64,000 nt of DNA from contig CAVYKB010000013.1 in NCBI GenBank assembly GCA_963768975.1, positions 62,001 through 126,000 on the forward strand, read 5' to 3'. Below, piece after piece: positions 41,039-48,668 of this stretch. The DNA comes from CADCTB01 sp963768975 (GTDB taxonomy: Bacteria > Actinomycetota > Acidimicrobiia > Acidimicrobiales > AC-14). The notes beneath the pieces were generated by a model that made no database searches, was not told the DNA's origin, and saw only the letters and a program-made list of their open reading frames with translations. The position numbers and the translations under genes were made by a program. The stretch's first letter is position 1. Each line of letters starts with the position of its first letter.

Positions 41039-41829
41039 CGATTGCCTCACTGAACGGCAGCAGAAGTTCGCCCGCCGTCCGGGTCCTGGGATGGCTCACG
41101 GCCGGCAGCCTGATCCTGACCGCCTTCATGGCGCTGGTCGTCTCACCGGCCGACGTCAACATGGGCGACTCCGTCCGCCTGCTCTATCTCCACGTCCCCA
41201 CCGCCTGGCTGGCCATGTACATGTGCTTCGGCGTCACCACGCTGGCCAGTGTGCTCTACCTCTGGAAGCGCACCCGGTCGCGCTTCTGGGACCTCACCGC
41301 CGCCGCATCGGCTGAGATCGGCGTGCTGTTCCTGGGCCTGACCCTGCTCATCGGCGCGCTCTGGGGCCGGATCACCTGGGGCGTCTACTGGACCTGGGAC
41401 GCGCGGCTGACCACGACCGCCGTCCTCTTCGTCCTCTACATCGGCTACCTGGCGGTGCGGAAGGTGCCGGCATCGCCCGAGGTCCAGTCCCGAAGGTCCG
41501 CGATCGTCGCCATCGCCGCCTTCCTCGACGTGCCCATCGTCCACTTCGCGGTCGAGTGGTGGCGCACCCTGCACCAGGACGCCACCTTCCTCAGTGACCG
41601 CCGGCTGCTCGACCCCCAGATCGGCGGCACCATGGCCTGGACGCTGTTCCTCGGGGTCGTCTCCTTCACCCTCCTCTTCGCCTGGCTGATGGCCCACCGG
41701 TTCCGCCTCGCCTGGCTGGAAGACCGCCTTGGCGACCGCCAGCTGCAGGCCGCTCTCGACGAGCGCCGCGCCGAGGCCGGGGTAGGCACCGGCGGGACAA
41801 GCAAGGCCCAGCCCGAGGTCGTGGCATGA
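41035..41829 (+). CDS. ccmC: Haem-handling protein CcmC
   Basis: The 264-residue protein has six membrane helices and the tryptophan-rich WWD-type segment WGVYWTWDARLTT, flanked by conserved histidines in LYLHVPTAW and VPIVHFAVEWWRTLH. CcmC loads haem onto CcmE. The start is a TTG overlapping the ccmB stop (TTGA), with GGAGG 4-5 nt upstream. The family likeness plus the strong ribosome-binding site make the rare start convincing. Confidence 0.93.
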   Translation: MTIASLNGSRSSPAVRVLGWLTAGSLILTAFMALVVSPADVNMGDSVRLLYLHVPTAWLAMYMCFGVTTLASVLYLWKRTRSRFWDLTAAASAEIGVLFLGLTLLIGALWGRITWGVYWTWDARLTTTAVLFVLYIGYLAVRKVPASPEVQSRRSAIVAIAAFLDVPIVHFAVEWWRTLHQDATFLSDRRLLDPQIGGTMAWTLFLGVVSFTLLFAWLMAHRFRLAWLEDRLGDRQLQAALDERRAEAGVGTGGTSKAQPEVVA

Positions 41830-41954
41830 ACGATGCCGGCTACATCTTCGCCGGGTACTTCTCGACGTTCGGCATCCTGGCTGCCTACGCAGCGTGGGTG
41901 GTCCGTAGGAAGCGGACCCTCAGCCGGCTGCTGTCGAGCTCCGACGACGGATGA
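41826..41954 (+). CDS. ccmD: CcmD-like small membrane protein (42 aa)
   Basis: The 42-residue product has one helix (YFSTFGILAAYAAWVV) followed by RRKRTLSRLL, the classic CcmD shape. It overlaps ccmC (ATGA) and ccmE (ATGA). CcmD holds CcmE to CcmC and helps release the loaded chaperone. Position and topology support the call more than sequence identity. Confidence 0.85.
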   Translation: MNDAGYIFAGYFSTFGILAAYAAWVVRRKRTLSRLLSSSDDG

Positions 41955-42361
41955 CGACCACCCGCGGCCGGCTCTGGATCGCCGGCGTCGTGGTGGTGGC
42001 CGCCCTCGGCTTCCTGGTGCTCCAGGGGCTGGGCAACGCCACGCTCTATTTCCGCACCGCGGACGAGGCCGTGGCCCAGCGGGCGGAGCTCGGTGACCGG
42101 CGGTTCCGCATCGAGGGCGACGTGGTCGACGGCAGCGTGCGCCAGGTCGGCAACGACGTGTCGTTCATCCTGACGTCGAAGAACGTCGAGGTGCCCGTCC
42201 GCCACAAGGGCGACCCGCCCGAGCTGTTCCGCCCGGGCATCCCCGTCGTCCTCGAGGGCCGCTTCCAGGGCGACTACTTCTCCAGCGACCGGATCATGGT
42301 CCGGCACTCCGAGACCTACGTGGCCGAGAACCCCGAGCGGGTCACGACGACGGTTCGCTGA
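41951..42361 (+). CDS. ccmE: Haem chaperone CcmE
   Basis: The 136-residue protein has an N-terminal anchor (LWIAGVVVVAALGFLVL) and an OB-fold domain with FRIEGDVVDGSV and PELFRPGIPVVLEGRF. The haem-binding motif HxxxY is present as H119-S-E-T-Y123, so it is the histidine type, not the cysteine variant. It carries haem from CcmC to CcmF/H. Confidence 0.95.
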   Translation: MTTTRGRLWIAGVVVVAALGFLVLQGLGNATLYFRTADEAVAQRAELGDRRFRIEGDVVDGSVRQVGNDVSFILTSKNVEVPVRHKGDPPELFRPGIPVVLEGRFQGDYFSSDRIMVRHSETYVAENPERVTTTVR

Positions 42362-42362
42362 C

Positions 42363-44351
42363 ATGAGTGCCGTCATGGGCACGGCGGCGGTGGCCCTCGG
42401 GCTGGCCGCCGCCCTCCTCGGCATGGCGACCATCGCCATCGGCCTGCGCCGGCACAACGCCGGCATGCTGCGTACGGGCCAGAACTACGTGTGGCTGGTC
42501 CTGGCCGGCGCCGTGCTGGCCACGTTCGCCATGCAGTACGCCCTGCTCAGCCACGACTTCTCACTCAAGTACGTGGCCGACAACGGCAGCCGCAGCACGC
42601 CACTCCTCTACACGATCACCACCATGTGGTCCGCCCTGGAGGGCTCGATCCTGCTGTGGGCCCTGGTCCTGGCCGGCTACATCGCCGTCATGGCCCGCCA
42701 TTTCCGGGGCCGCGCCACCGACCCCATCGTGGCGTGGGCCACCATCGTCGCCCTGGCCGTGGCCGCCTTCTTCTTCGGCCTGATGGCGGGGCCGGCGAAC
42801 CCGTTCCAGCTCGTCTCCGGCGAGATCCCCCTCGACGGGCCCGGCCCCAACCCGCTCCTGCAGAACCACCCGCTGGTGGCCTTCCACCCGCCCATGCTCT
42901 ACCTGGGCTATGTCGGGTTCACCATCCCCTTCGCCTTCGCCCTCGCCGCGCTCATCACCGGCCGCCTCGGCGAGGGCTGGCTGGTCGAGACCCGGCGGTG
43001 GACCCTGTTCGCCTGGGGCTTCCTCACCGTCGGCATCGTCCTCGGCGCCTGGTGGTCCTACGAGGTGCTCGGCTGGGGCGGGTACTGGGCCTGGGACCCA
43101 GTCGAGAACGCGTCATTCCTGCCATGGCTGACGGCGACGGCCTACGTCCACTCGGTCATGGTCCAGGAGCGGCGGGCCATGTTGCGAGTCTGGAACCTGT
43201 CGCTGCTGGTGGCCACGTTCTCGCTGACCATCCTGGGGACGTTCCTCACCCGCTCCGGCGTGCTCGACTCGGTCCACGCCTTCACCGAGTCGCCCATCGG
43301 GCCGGCGATCCTCGCCTTCTTCGCGTTGACGGTGGGGGTCTCGATCGCCCTTATCGGTTGGCGGGGCGACAAGCTGCGCTCACCGGGTTCGATCGACGCA
43401 CCGGTCTCGCGGGAGGCGGCGTTCCTGGCCAACAACGTGGCCTTCGCCGCGTTCGCCTTCGTCGTCCTGCTGGGCACGCTGTTCCCGCTGCTGGTCGAGG
43501 CCACCAACGGCGACCAGCTCTCGGTCGGCGCTCCGTACTTCAATCGCATGACCGCCCCCGTCGGCTTCACCCTGCTGTTCCTCATGGCCGTGGCGCCCGC
43601 CCTGCCCTGGCGCAAGGCGGCGGCGGAGACGCTGCACCAGCGGCTCATCTGGCCGGCGTGGGTCGGCACCCTCACCGTGGTGGCCTGCGTGGCCGCCGGC
43701 CTGCGGGGTCTGGGCCCGCTACTGGCGTTCGGCCTCGCGGCCTTCGCCGGCGCCGCCGCTCTCCGCCAGCTCGGCTTGTCCGTGCGGGCCGCCCGGCGCG
43801 CCGGCCAGCCGACGTGGCGGGCGCTCATGGGCCGGTCGAATGGCGGCATGGTCGTGCACCTCGGCGTTGTCCTGCTCGCCGTCGGGTTCGCGGCCAGCTC
43901 CTCCTACGGGCACCGGGCCCAGTTCCGGCTCTCGCCGGGGGAGTCGGCCAGCCTGGCCGGGCATTCGGTGACCTACCTGGGCACCACCGTCGAGGAGAAG
44001 GCGAACAAGAAGACGACCTCGGCCCAGGTGCGGGTCGACGGCGGCAAGGTCTACGAGCCGGCCCTGCACCAGTTCCCGTTCGGTTCCCAGGCGATCGGGT
44101 CGCCGTCGGTGCGCACCGGTCCGCTGTCGGACGTCTACCTCACCCTGGTCGTCGCCCCGGACGCTGCGGGCGTGGCGGTCATCGGGGTGAACATCCAGCC
44201 CCTCGTCGTCTGGCTCTGGATCGGCGGCACGGTCATGGGTTTCGGCACCTTCCTGGCCGCCTGGCCCGGCCGCCGGCGCCGGCCGGCGGCGCCGGCGTCG
44301 GAGCCGGCGGTGGTCGAGCCGCGTTCGGAGCCGGCGGCAGTGCCGTCGTGA
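42363..44351 (+). CDS. ccmF: Haem lyase component CcmF
   Basis: The 662-residue protein has about 15 membrane helices. Its WWD domain contains WWSYEVLGWGGYWAWDPVEN, and HPLVAFHPPMLYLGYVGF is also typical. A large outer loop near residues 520-600 precedes the last helix. CcmF joins haem to apocytochrome c together with CcmH. The ATG is 1 nt after the ccmE stop. Confidence 0.95.
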   Translation: MSAVMGTAAVALGLAAALLGMATIAIGLRRHNAGMLRTGQNYVWLVLAGAVLATFAMQYALLSHDFSLKYVADNGSRSTPLLYTITTMWSALEGSILLWALVLAGYIAVMARHFRGRATDPIVAWATIVALAVAAFFFGLMAGPANPFQLVSGEIPLDGPGPNPLLQNHPLVAFHPPMLYLGYVGFTIPFAFALAALITGRLGEGWLVETRRWTLFAWGFLTVGIVLGAWWSYEVLGWGGYWAWDPVENASFLPWLTATAYVHSVMVQERRAMLRVWNLSLLVATFSLTILGTFLTRSGVLDSVHAFTESPIGPAILAFFALTVGVSIALIGWRGDKLRSPGSIDAPVSREAAFLANNVAFAAFAFVVLLGTLFPLLVEATNGDQLSVGAPYFNRMTAPVGFTLLFLMAVAPALPWRKAAAETLHQRLIWPAWVGTLTVVACVAAGLRGLGPLLAFGLAAFAGAAALRQLGLSVRAARRAGQPTWRALMGRSNGGMVVHLGVVLLAVGFAASSSYGHRAQFRLSPGESASLAGHSVTYLGTTVEEKANKKTTSAQVRVDGGKVYEPALHQFPFGSQAIGSPSVRTGPLSDVYLTLVVAPDAAGVAVIGVNIQPLVVWLWIGGTVMGFGTFLAAWPGRRRRPAAPASEPAVVEPRSEPAAVPS

Positions 44352-44788
44352 GTCGGCGGCGGACGTGGGGGCTGCTGGCCGTCGTCCTCCTGGGGGCGTT
44401 GGCCATCGGCGCCCAGGGCGACTCCGGGCCGGTGACCGAGGACCAGCGGGTCGAGCGGATCTCCTCAGTCGTCCGCTGCCCCACATGCCGCGGCCTCTCC
44501 GCGGCCCAGTCCGATGCGCCGTCGGCCGAGGCCATCCGTGACGAGGTTCGCCGGCGGGTCCAGGCCGGTGAGACCGACGGCCAGATCAAGGACTACCTGA
44601 TCAGCCGTTACGGCGAGGACATCCTCCTCCAACCCCGCAGCAAGCTCGTGTGGGCGCTGCCCGTCGTCGGGGGCGTGGTGGTGGTCGGCGCGCTGGTTTT
44701 CCTCCTGCGTCGGCGCCGGGTCGGCGCCGGGCGCACGGCGTCGGCCGACGACGAAGCCATCGTGGCGAAGGCGATGATGGAGAGGTGA
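44348..44788 (+). CDS. ccmH: CcmH-type apocytochrome thioreductase
   Basis: The 146-residue protein has a signal peptide, the redox motif RCPTCRGLSAAQSDAPSAEA (CxxC of the CcmH/CycL family), and a C-terminal helix with a basic end (LLRRRR). It reduces and presents the apocytochrome CxxCH motif. The GTG overlaps the ccmF stop (GTGA). Confidence 0.93.
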   Translation: MSRRRTWGLLAVVLLGALAIGAQGDSGPVTEDQRVERISSVVRCPTCRGLSAAQSDAPSAEAIRDEVRRRVQAGETDGQIKDYLISRYGEDILLQPRSKLVWALPVVGGVVVVGALVFLLRRRRVGAGRTASADDEAIVAKAMMER

Positions 44789-45513
44789 CGCTGCATGACC
44801 GGGACGAGCTGGAGGAGGAGCGCGACTTCCTGCTCGGCTCCCTGCAGGACCTCGAGCGCGAGCGCCAGGCCGGGGAGCTCTCCGAGCGCGACTACCAGGC
44901 TCTGCACGCCGACTACACCGCGCGGGCCGCCGTCGTCCTCCGGGCCCTCGAGCGCCCCAGCCGGGCCCGCCCGGTCCGGGGGTCGAACCCACCGCCGCCG
45001 GTCAGGACCCGCCGACCCCTCTTGGTGACCCTCGGCGTGGTCGTCCTCGTCGCCGCCGTCAGCCTCGGCGCGCTGGCGACCTTCTCGGGCGAGCGCGATC
45101 CCGGTGCGCCCATGACCGGCTCGCTGCCCGAAACGCCCCAGGGGCGCTTCCAGCAGGCCCTCCGGCTGGAGAGCGACGGCAAGGCCGCCGAGGCCCTGAA
45201 GATCTACGACGAGCTCATCAGGGAGAATCCGCGCGACGTCGCCGCCCTGTCCTACCGCGGTTGGTTGCTCAAGCGTGCGGGGTTGCCCGACCGGGCGATG
45301 GAGTCCCTCGACGCCGCCATCGCCGTCGACCCCCGTTTCCCCGACGCCCACTTCTTCCGGGGGATGGTCCTGTACCAGGACCGCAAGGACCCGGCGGCGG
45401 CCGTGACCGAGTTCCGGCAGTTCATGTCGAACAACCCGCCGCAGGAGATGGTGCCCCTCGTGGAGGACGTCCTCCGGCGGGCCATCGCCGACGCCGGCCA
45501 GCCCGTTCCCTGA
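44785..45513 (+). CDS. CcmI-like TPR protein
   Basis: The 242-residue protein begins with a helical segment (RDELEEERDFLLGSLQDLER) like the N-terminus of CcmI/CycH. One membrane helix follows (LLVTLGVVVLVAAVSLGAL), then an outer TPR region (AAEALKIYDELIRENPRD, AMESLDAAIAVDPRFPDA). CcmI holds the apocytochrome for haem attachment. It starts at a GTG overlapping ccmH (GTGA) and ends the operon. No CcmG thioredoxin gene follows. Confidence 0.85.
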   Translation: MTLHDRDELEEERDFLLGSLQDLERERQAGELSERDYQALHADYTARAAVVLRALERPSRARPVRGSNPPPPVRTRRPLLVTLGVVVLVAAVSLGALATFSGERDPGAPMTGSLPETPQGRFQQALRLESDGKAAEALKIYDELIRENPRDVAALSYRGWLLKRAGLPDRAMESLDAAIAVDPRFPDAHFFRGMVLYQDRKDPAAAVTEFRQFMSNNPPQEMVPLVEDVLRRAIADAGQPVP

Positions 45514-45551
45514 TCCCGTTACGCCACGCCGGATTGGGGAACATATCAGGC

Positions 45552-45812
45552 ATGGAAATACTTGTCTTCATCCTCAGCCTCGTCATCACCGGCGCCATCT
45601 TCGGGGCGCTCGGCCGCCTGGCGGTCCCGGGCCCCAACCCCATGAGCATCGGGATGACCATCCTGGTGGGCATCGGCGGGGCCTTCCTCGGCGGGCTCGT
45701 CGGTGCCCTGCTCGGCGCCCCGCCGCTGCTCGTCTTCATCCTCGAGGTGCTGGGCGCCGCCGGCATTGTGTACCTGATGCAGCGCCGGCCGGCGCGGGCC
45801 CGGACCTACTGA
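45552..45812 (+). CDS. GlsB/YeaQ-like small membrane protein
   Basis: The 86-residue protein has three hydrophobic segments rich in Gly and Ala (LVITGAIFGALGRLAV, MTILVGIGGAFLGGLVGALLG, LVFILEVLGAAGIVYLM). This is the pattern of transglycosylase-associated (GlsB/YeaQ/YmgE) proteins linked to stress. Its end overlaps the convergent repair gene by 7 nt. Confidence 0.75.
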   Translation: MEILVFILSLVITGAIFGALGRLAVPGPNPMSIGMTILVGIGGAFLGGLVGALLGAPPLLVFILEVLGAAGIVYLMQRRPARARTY

Positions 45813-46276
45813 TCAGCCGTGGTGGCCTTGCTGGGCCACACGTAGGGCAGGTCGGGCGGCACGTCGGTGAACAGGTCGCCGTACCACCCATGGTCCTTGT
45901 TGAGCAGTGACGAGCGGTGGCTGCGATGGAAGTCCTCGTCGCCGAGCCAGGGCGGCAGCGCCCCCGCGGCCGCCAGCTCGTCCTGCTCCCGGACCTCGGT
46001 GATGCCGAGCTGAGCCAGCTCGTCGCGGATCTTCAGCTCACAGGTGTCGGCGTGGCCCCGCCGGCACCACTCCCGGCAGATCGCCACCCCGTAGGCGGCC
46101 AGCGCCTCCTCGTAGCCCTTCCACTGCTTGGCTGCCGGGTGGTGGCGCCAGCCGTAGCCGGGCACGATGACCGCCCGCATGATCTGGAGGACCTCCACCC
46201 GCTGCTTGCCCAGCCGGCGGGGGTCGAGCGCCGCCGCGGTCTGGGCGAAGTCGGCGTAGGGCAGGAACGTTTGCAT
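45806..46276 (-). CDS. MSMEG_6728-type / pyrimidine-dimer glycosylase-like protein
   Basis: The 156-residue protein opens MQTFLPYADFAQTAAALD and RRLGKQRVEVLQIMRAV, then GWRHHPAAKQWKGYEEAL and the C-terminal FHRSHRSSLLNKDHGWYG. This matches the MSMEG_6728 family, related to T4 endonuclease V (DenV). It is adjacent to a Nei/Fpg glycosylase gene, supporting a DNA-repair role. The ATG at 46276 lies just after the nei stop (TGAGATG); a GTG at 46288 would add four residues. Confidence 0.85.
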   Translation of the reverse strand: MQTFLPYADFAQTAAALDPRRLGKQRVEVLQIMRAVIVPGYGWRHHPAAKQWKGYEEALAAYGVAICREWCRRGHADTCELKIRDELAQLGITEVREQDELAAAGALPPWLGDEDFHRSHRSSLLNKDHGWYGDLFTDVPPDLPYVWPSKATTADQ

Positions 46277-46277
46277 C

Positions 46278-47063
46278 TCAGTCTTCACGAGGCTGGCAGA
46301 CCGGGCAGGCGTACGCGGTTCGACCAGCCAGGTCCCACGTCTCGACCGGCGTCCGGCACGCCCGGCAGGCGGCCTGCTTGTAGACCATGCGCCCGTCGGC
46401 CTCGGCGAGCGTCTGGCGTTGGGCGGCTGGCAGCGGCGCGCTCATGATGCGCCCGTCCTCCACGCTCTGTTCCATCAGGTCGACGAGGGCCACCCACACC
46501 CGGTGGAACGCCTCCCGGTCGACCGCGGCCGCCGGCTTCGAGGGATGCACGCCGGCGCGGAACAGGCTCTCGGCCCGCAGCACGTTGCCGGCGCCGGCCA
46601 CGACCGCCTGGTCGAGGAGGGCGGCGCCGATGGTGCCAGGGAAGGCGGCCACCGCCTTCCACGCCCGCTCCTCGCCCCCGCCAACCAGGGGGTCGGGGCC
46701 GAGGGATGCCACCAGCTCCTTCCAGCCGGCGTCGTCGAGGACCTCGCAGGTCGCCGGGGCGATCAGGTCCCACGCCACCGCCGGCGTGGCCAGGCGGACA
46801 CGCACCTGGGGCCGGGGCGGCCGGGCGCCGGTGAGGCGGATCCACTTGCCCTGCATGCCGAGGTGGGTGTGCAGCCCGGGGCCACCACCGTCGAACCGGT
46901 GGAACAGGTGCTTGCCGTACGCCTCGACGGCGTCCAGCCGGCGCTCGTCCAGCGCGGCGGCGCCGGCGGCGAAGCGGCCTTGGGGCGAGCTGACGGCCAG
47001 CGTGGCGCCGGCCAGCTCGGCCTGGTCGCGAGCGAGCCGGTGGAGCAGGTGTCCTTCGGGCAT
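46278..47063 (-). CDS. Fpg/Nei-family DNA glycosylase (endonuclease VIII type)
   Basis: The 261-residue glycosylase starts MPEGHLLHRLARDQ, with the catalytic Pro and Glu at positions 2-3. His in place of the Fpg signature (MPELPE) favours the Nei group. The helix-two-turn-helix part is AALLDQAVVAGAGNVLRAES, and a C-terminal zinc finger has CRACRTPVET and YACPVCQ. It removes oxidised bases. Upstream, toward osmC, lies a 14-bp palindrome. Confidence 0.92.
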   Translation of the reverse strand: MPEGHLLHRLARDQAELAGATLAVSSPQGRFAAGAAALDERRLDAVEAYGKHLFHRFDGGGPGLHTHLGMQGKWIRLTGARPPRPQVRVRLATPAVAWDLIAPATCEVLDDAGWKELVASLGPDPLVGGGEERAWKAVAAFPGTIGAALLDQAVVAGAGNVLRAESLFRAGVHPSKPAAAVDREAFHRVWVALVDLMEQSVEDGRIMSAPLPAAQRQTLAEADGRMVYKQAACRACRTPVETWDLAGRTAYACPVCQPRED

Positions 47064-47086
47064 GCTGGACGTTCTGCCCCGAATAG

Positions 47087-47100
47087 GGTGGGATCCCACC
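47087..47100. promoter_or_regulatory. 14-bp perfect palindrome between nei-like and OsmC genes
   Basis: GGTGGGATCCCACC is its own reverse complement. It overlaps TAGGGT (47084-47089), a candidate -10 for the OsmC operon, and lies 21 nt before the OsmC ATG. A dimeric repressor bound here would block that promoter. Confidence 0.55.
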
Positions 47101-47120
47101 CACATCTCCAGGAGGGCCAC

Positions 47121-47549
47121 ATGGCCGACCGAATCGCCAGCGCCGCGTGGCACGGGGACCTGTTCTCCGGGAACGGCACGGTCTCGGCGGTGAGCTCGGG
47201 GATCTTCACCGACACCGGCGTGACCTGGGCGTCCCGCACTGAGGACTCCGGCGGCAAGACGAGCCCCGAAGAGCTGCTGGCCACCGCCCACGCCGCCTGC
47301 TTCTGCATGGCCCTCTCGAACGAGCTGAGCTCCCGCGGTCATTCGCCGGCGGGCCTCGAGGTCCAGGCCACCTGCACCTTCAAGCCGGGCCAGGGCGTCA
47401 CGACAATGGTCATCGACGTACGGGCCGACGTGCCCGGCGTCGACGAGGCCGGCTTCCGGGAGGGCCTCGACGCGGCCACGGACTCGTGCCCCATCTCCAA
47501 CGCCCTGCGCAACAACGTCGACATCAAGGTCGACGGCGTGCTCATCTGA
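47121..47549 (+). CDS. OsmC/Ohr-family peroxidase
   Basis: The 142-residue protein has the two reactive cysteines of the OsmC family in AHAACFCMALS and DSCPISNAL. SPEELLATAHAACF is diagnostic. Such enzymes reduce organic hydroperoxides. GGAGG precedes the ATG. It leads a set of overlapping genes through a DUF971 protein, an FMN-split-barrel protein and galE. Confidence 0.92.
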   Translation: MADRIASAAWHGDLFSGNGTVSAVSSGIFTDTGVTWASRTEDSGGKTSPEELLATAHAACFCMALSNELSSRGHSPAGLEVQATCTFKPGQGVTTMVIDVRADVPGVDEAGFREGLDAATDSCPISNALRNNVDIKVDGVLI

Positions 47550-47854
47550 GCGCCGAACCCGTCACTGTCGACGTCGAGCGCGAGCGCGGCGTCACCATCA
47601 CCTGGGACGACGGCCACACCAGCCGGTTCAGCCTGGAGGAGCTGCGGGTCAACTGCCTTTGTGCCCAGTGCCGTGGCCTCCGTGAGCAGGGGCTCGAAGC
47701 GTGGACGCCGGCGGCGTCGGTGGTGGCGCTGCGCATTGAGACGGTGAAGGAGGTTGGCAACTGGGGCCTGAACTTCGCATGGAACGACGGCCACACGACC
47801 GGCATCTACACGTGGGAAATCCTGAGAGGTTGGGACGATGAGCGCGACAGCTGA
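47546..47854 (+). CDS. DUF971 / gamma-butyrobetaine hydroxylase-like N-terminal domain protein, CTG start
   Basis: The 102-residue protein has VTITWDDGHTSRFSLEELR, CLCAQCRGL and NDGHTTGIYTWEILR, the DUF971 (GBBH-like_N) signature with paired cysteines. No ATG, GTG or TTG occurs between the OsmC stop and the conserved domain. The only start that fits is CTG 47546, overlapping the OsmC stop as CTGA in the style of neighbouring junctions. A GTG at 47486 in the same frame would add 20 residues of OsmC-overlapping nonsense. Confidence 0.85.
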   Translation: MSAEPVTVDVERERGVTITWDDGHTSRFSLEELRVNCLCAQCRGLREQGLEAWTPAASVVALRIETVKEVGNWGLNFAWNDGHTTGIYTWEILRGWDDERDS

Positions 47855-48668
47855 CCGGCCGAGAGAGCACGCGGTACCGGGCGCCGGCGAATCTACGTCG
47901 GTATCCCGGGCGCCGGCGCCGCCGGCCCCGGAGCCATCGCACGCCGAGCGGTGCCGCACGCTCGTCTCGTCCGCCAACCGGGGCGCGCTCAGCACCATCG
48001 CCGCCGATCCCGCCGGGTACCCGTACGGGTCGGTCGCCACCTACGGGTTGGACGCCAGTGGCAACCCGCTGTTCTTCGTCAGCCTCATGGCCGAGCACAC
48101 CCAGAACGCCATCCGTGATCCCCGGGCCAGCCTCCTGGTCACCGAGCCGGTGCCCGATGGCGCCGACCCCCTGGCCAGCGGGCGGGCCACGTTGCTCGGC
48201 CCGCTCTCCCAGATCGACCGGGAGGTGGCCCAGGAGCCGTACCTGGCCGCCAACCCCACCGCCGCCTATTACATCGAGTTCGGCGACTTCGTGTTCTACC
48301 GGCTGGACGTGACGGCCATCCGCTACGTCGGCGGCTACGGGCGGATGAGCTGGGTCGACGCCGGCGCCTACGCCGCCGCCGAGGCGGACCCGCTGGCGCC
48401 GGCCGCGGCCGGGATCATCGGCCACATGAACGCCGACCACGGCGAGGCGCAGGTGCTCTACTGCCGGCACCTCGCCGGCTACCCGGACACGATCACCGCC
48501 ACCATGTCCGCCGTCGACCGGTACGGGTTCGAGATGGTGGCCCAGGGCCCGACCGGCCGCACCCCGGTGCGGTTGGGGTTCCCGGAGCCGTGTGCCACGG
48601 GAGACGAGGTGCGCAAGGCGATGGTGGCCATGGTTGCCGAGGCTCGCCGGCGGGCCGCCACCCCGTGA
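47838..48668 (+). CDS. HugZ-like FMN split-barrel protein with DUF2470 domain
   Basis: The 276-residue protein has a pyridoxamine-phosphate-oxidase-like barrel (RGALSTIAADPAGYPYGSV, FFVSLMAEHTQNA, ASLLVTEP) and a C-terminal DUF2470 domain (IIGHMNADHGEA with the conserved His). Proteins of this shape include haem-degrading HugZ and FMN-dependent oxidoreductases. A Pro-Ala-rich N-terminal 35 residues is probably disordered. It overlaps the DUF971 gene by 17 nt. Confidence 0.88.
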   Translation: MSATADRPREHAVPGAGESTSVSRAPAPPAPEPSHAERCRTLVSSANRGALSTIAADPAGYPYGSVATYGLDASGNPLFFVSLMAEHTQNAIRDPRASLLVTEPVPDGADPLASGRATLLGPLSQIDREVAQEPYLAANPTAAYYIEFGDFVFYRLDVTAIRYVGGYGRMSWVDAGAYAAAEADPLAPAAAGIIGHMNADHGEAQVLYCRHLAGYPDTITATMSAVDRYGFEMVAQGPTGRTPVRLGFPEPCATGDEVRKAMVAMVAEARRRAATP

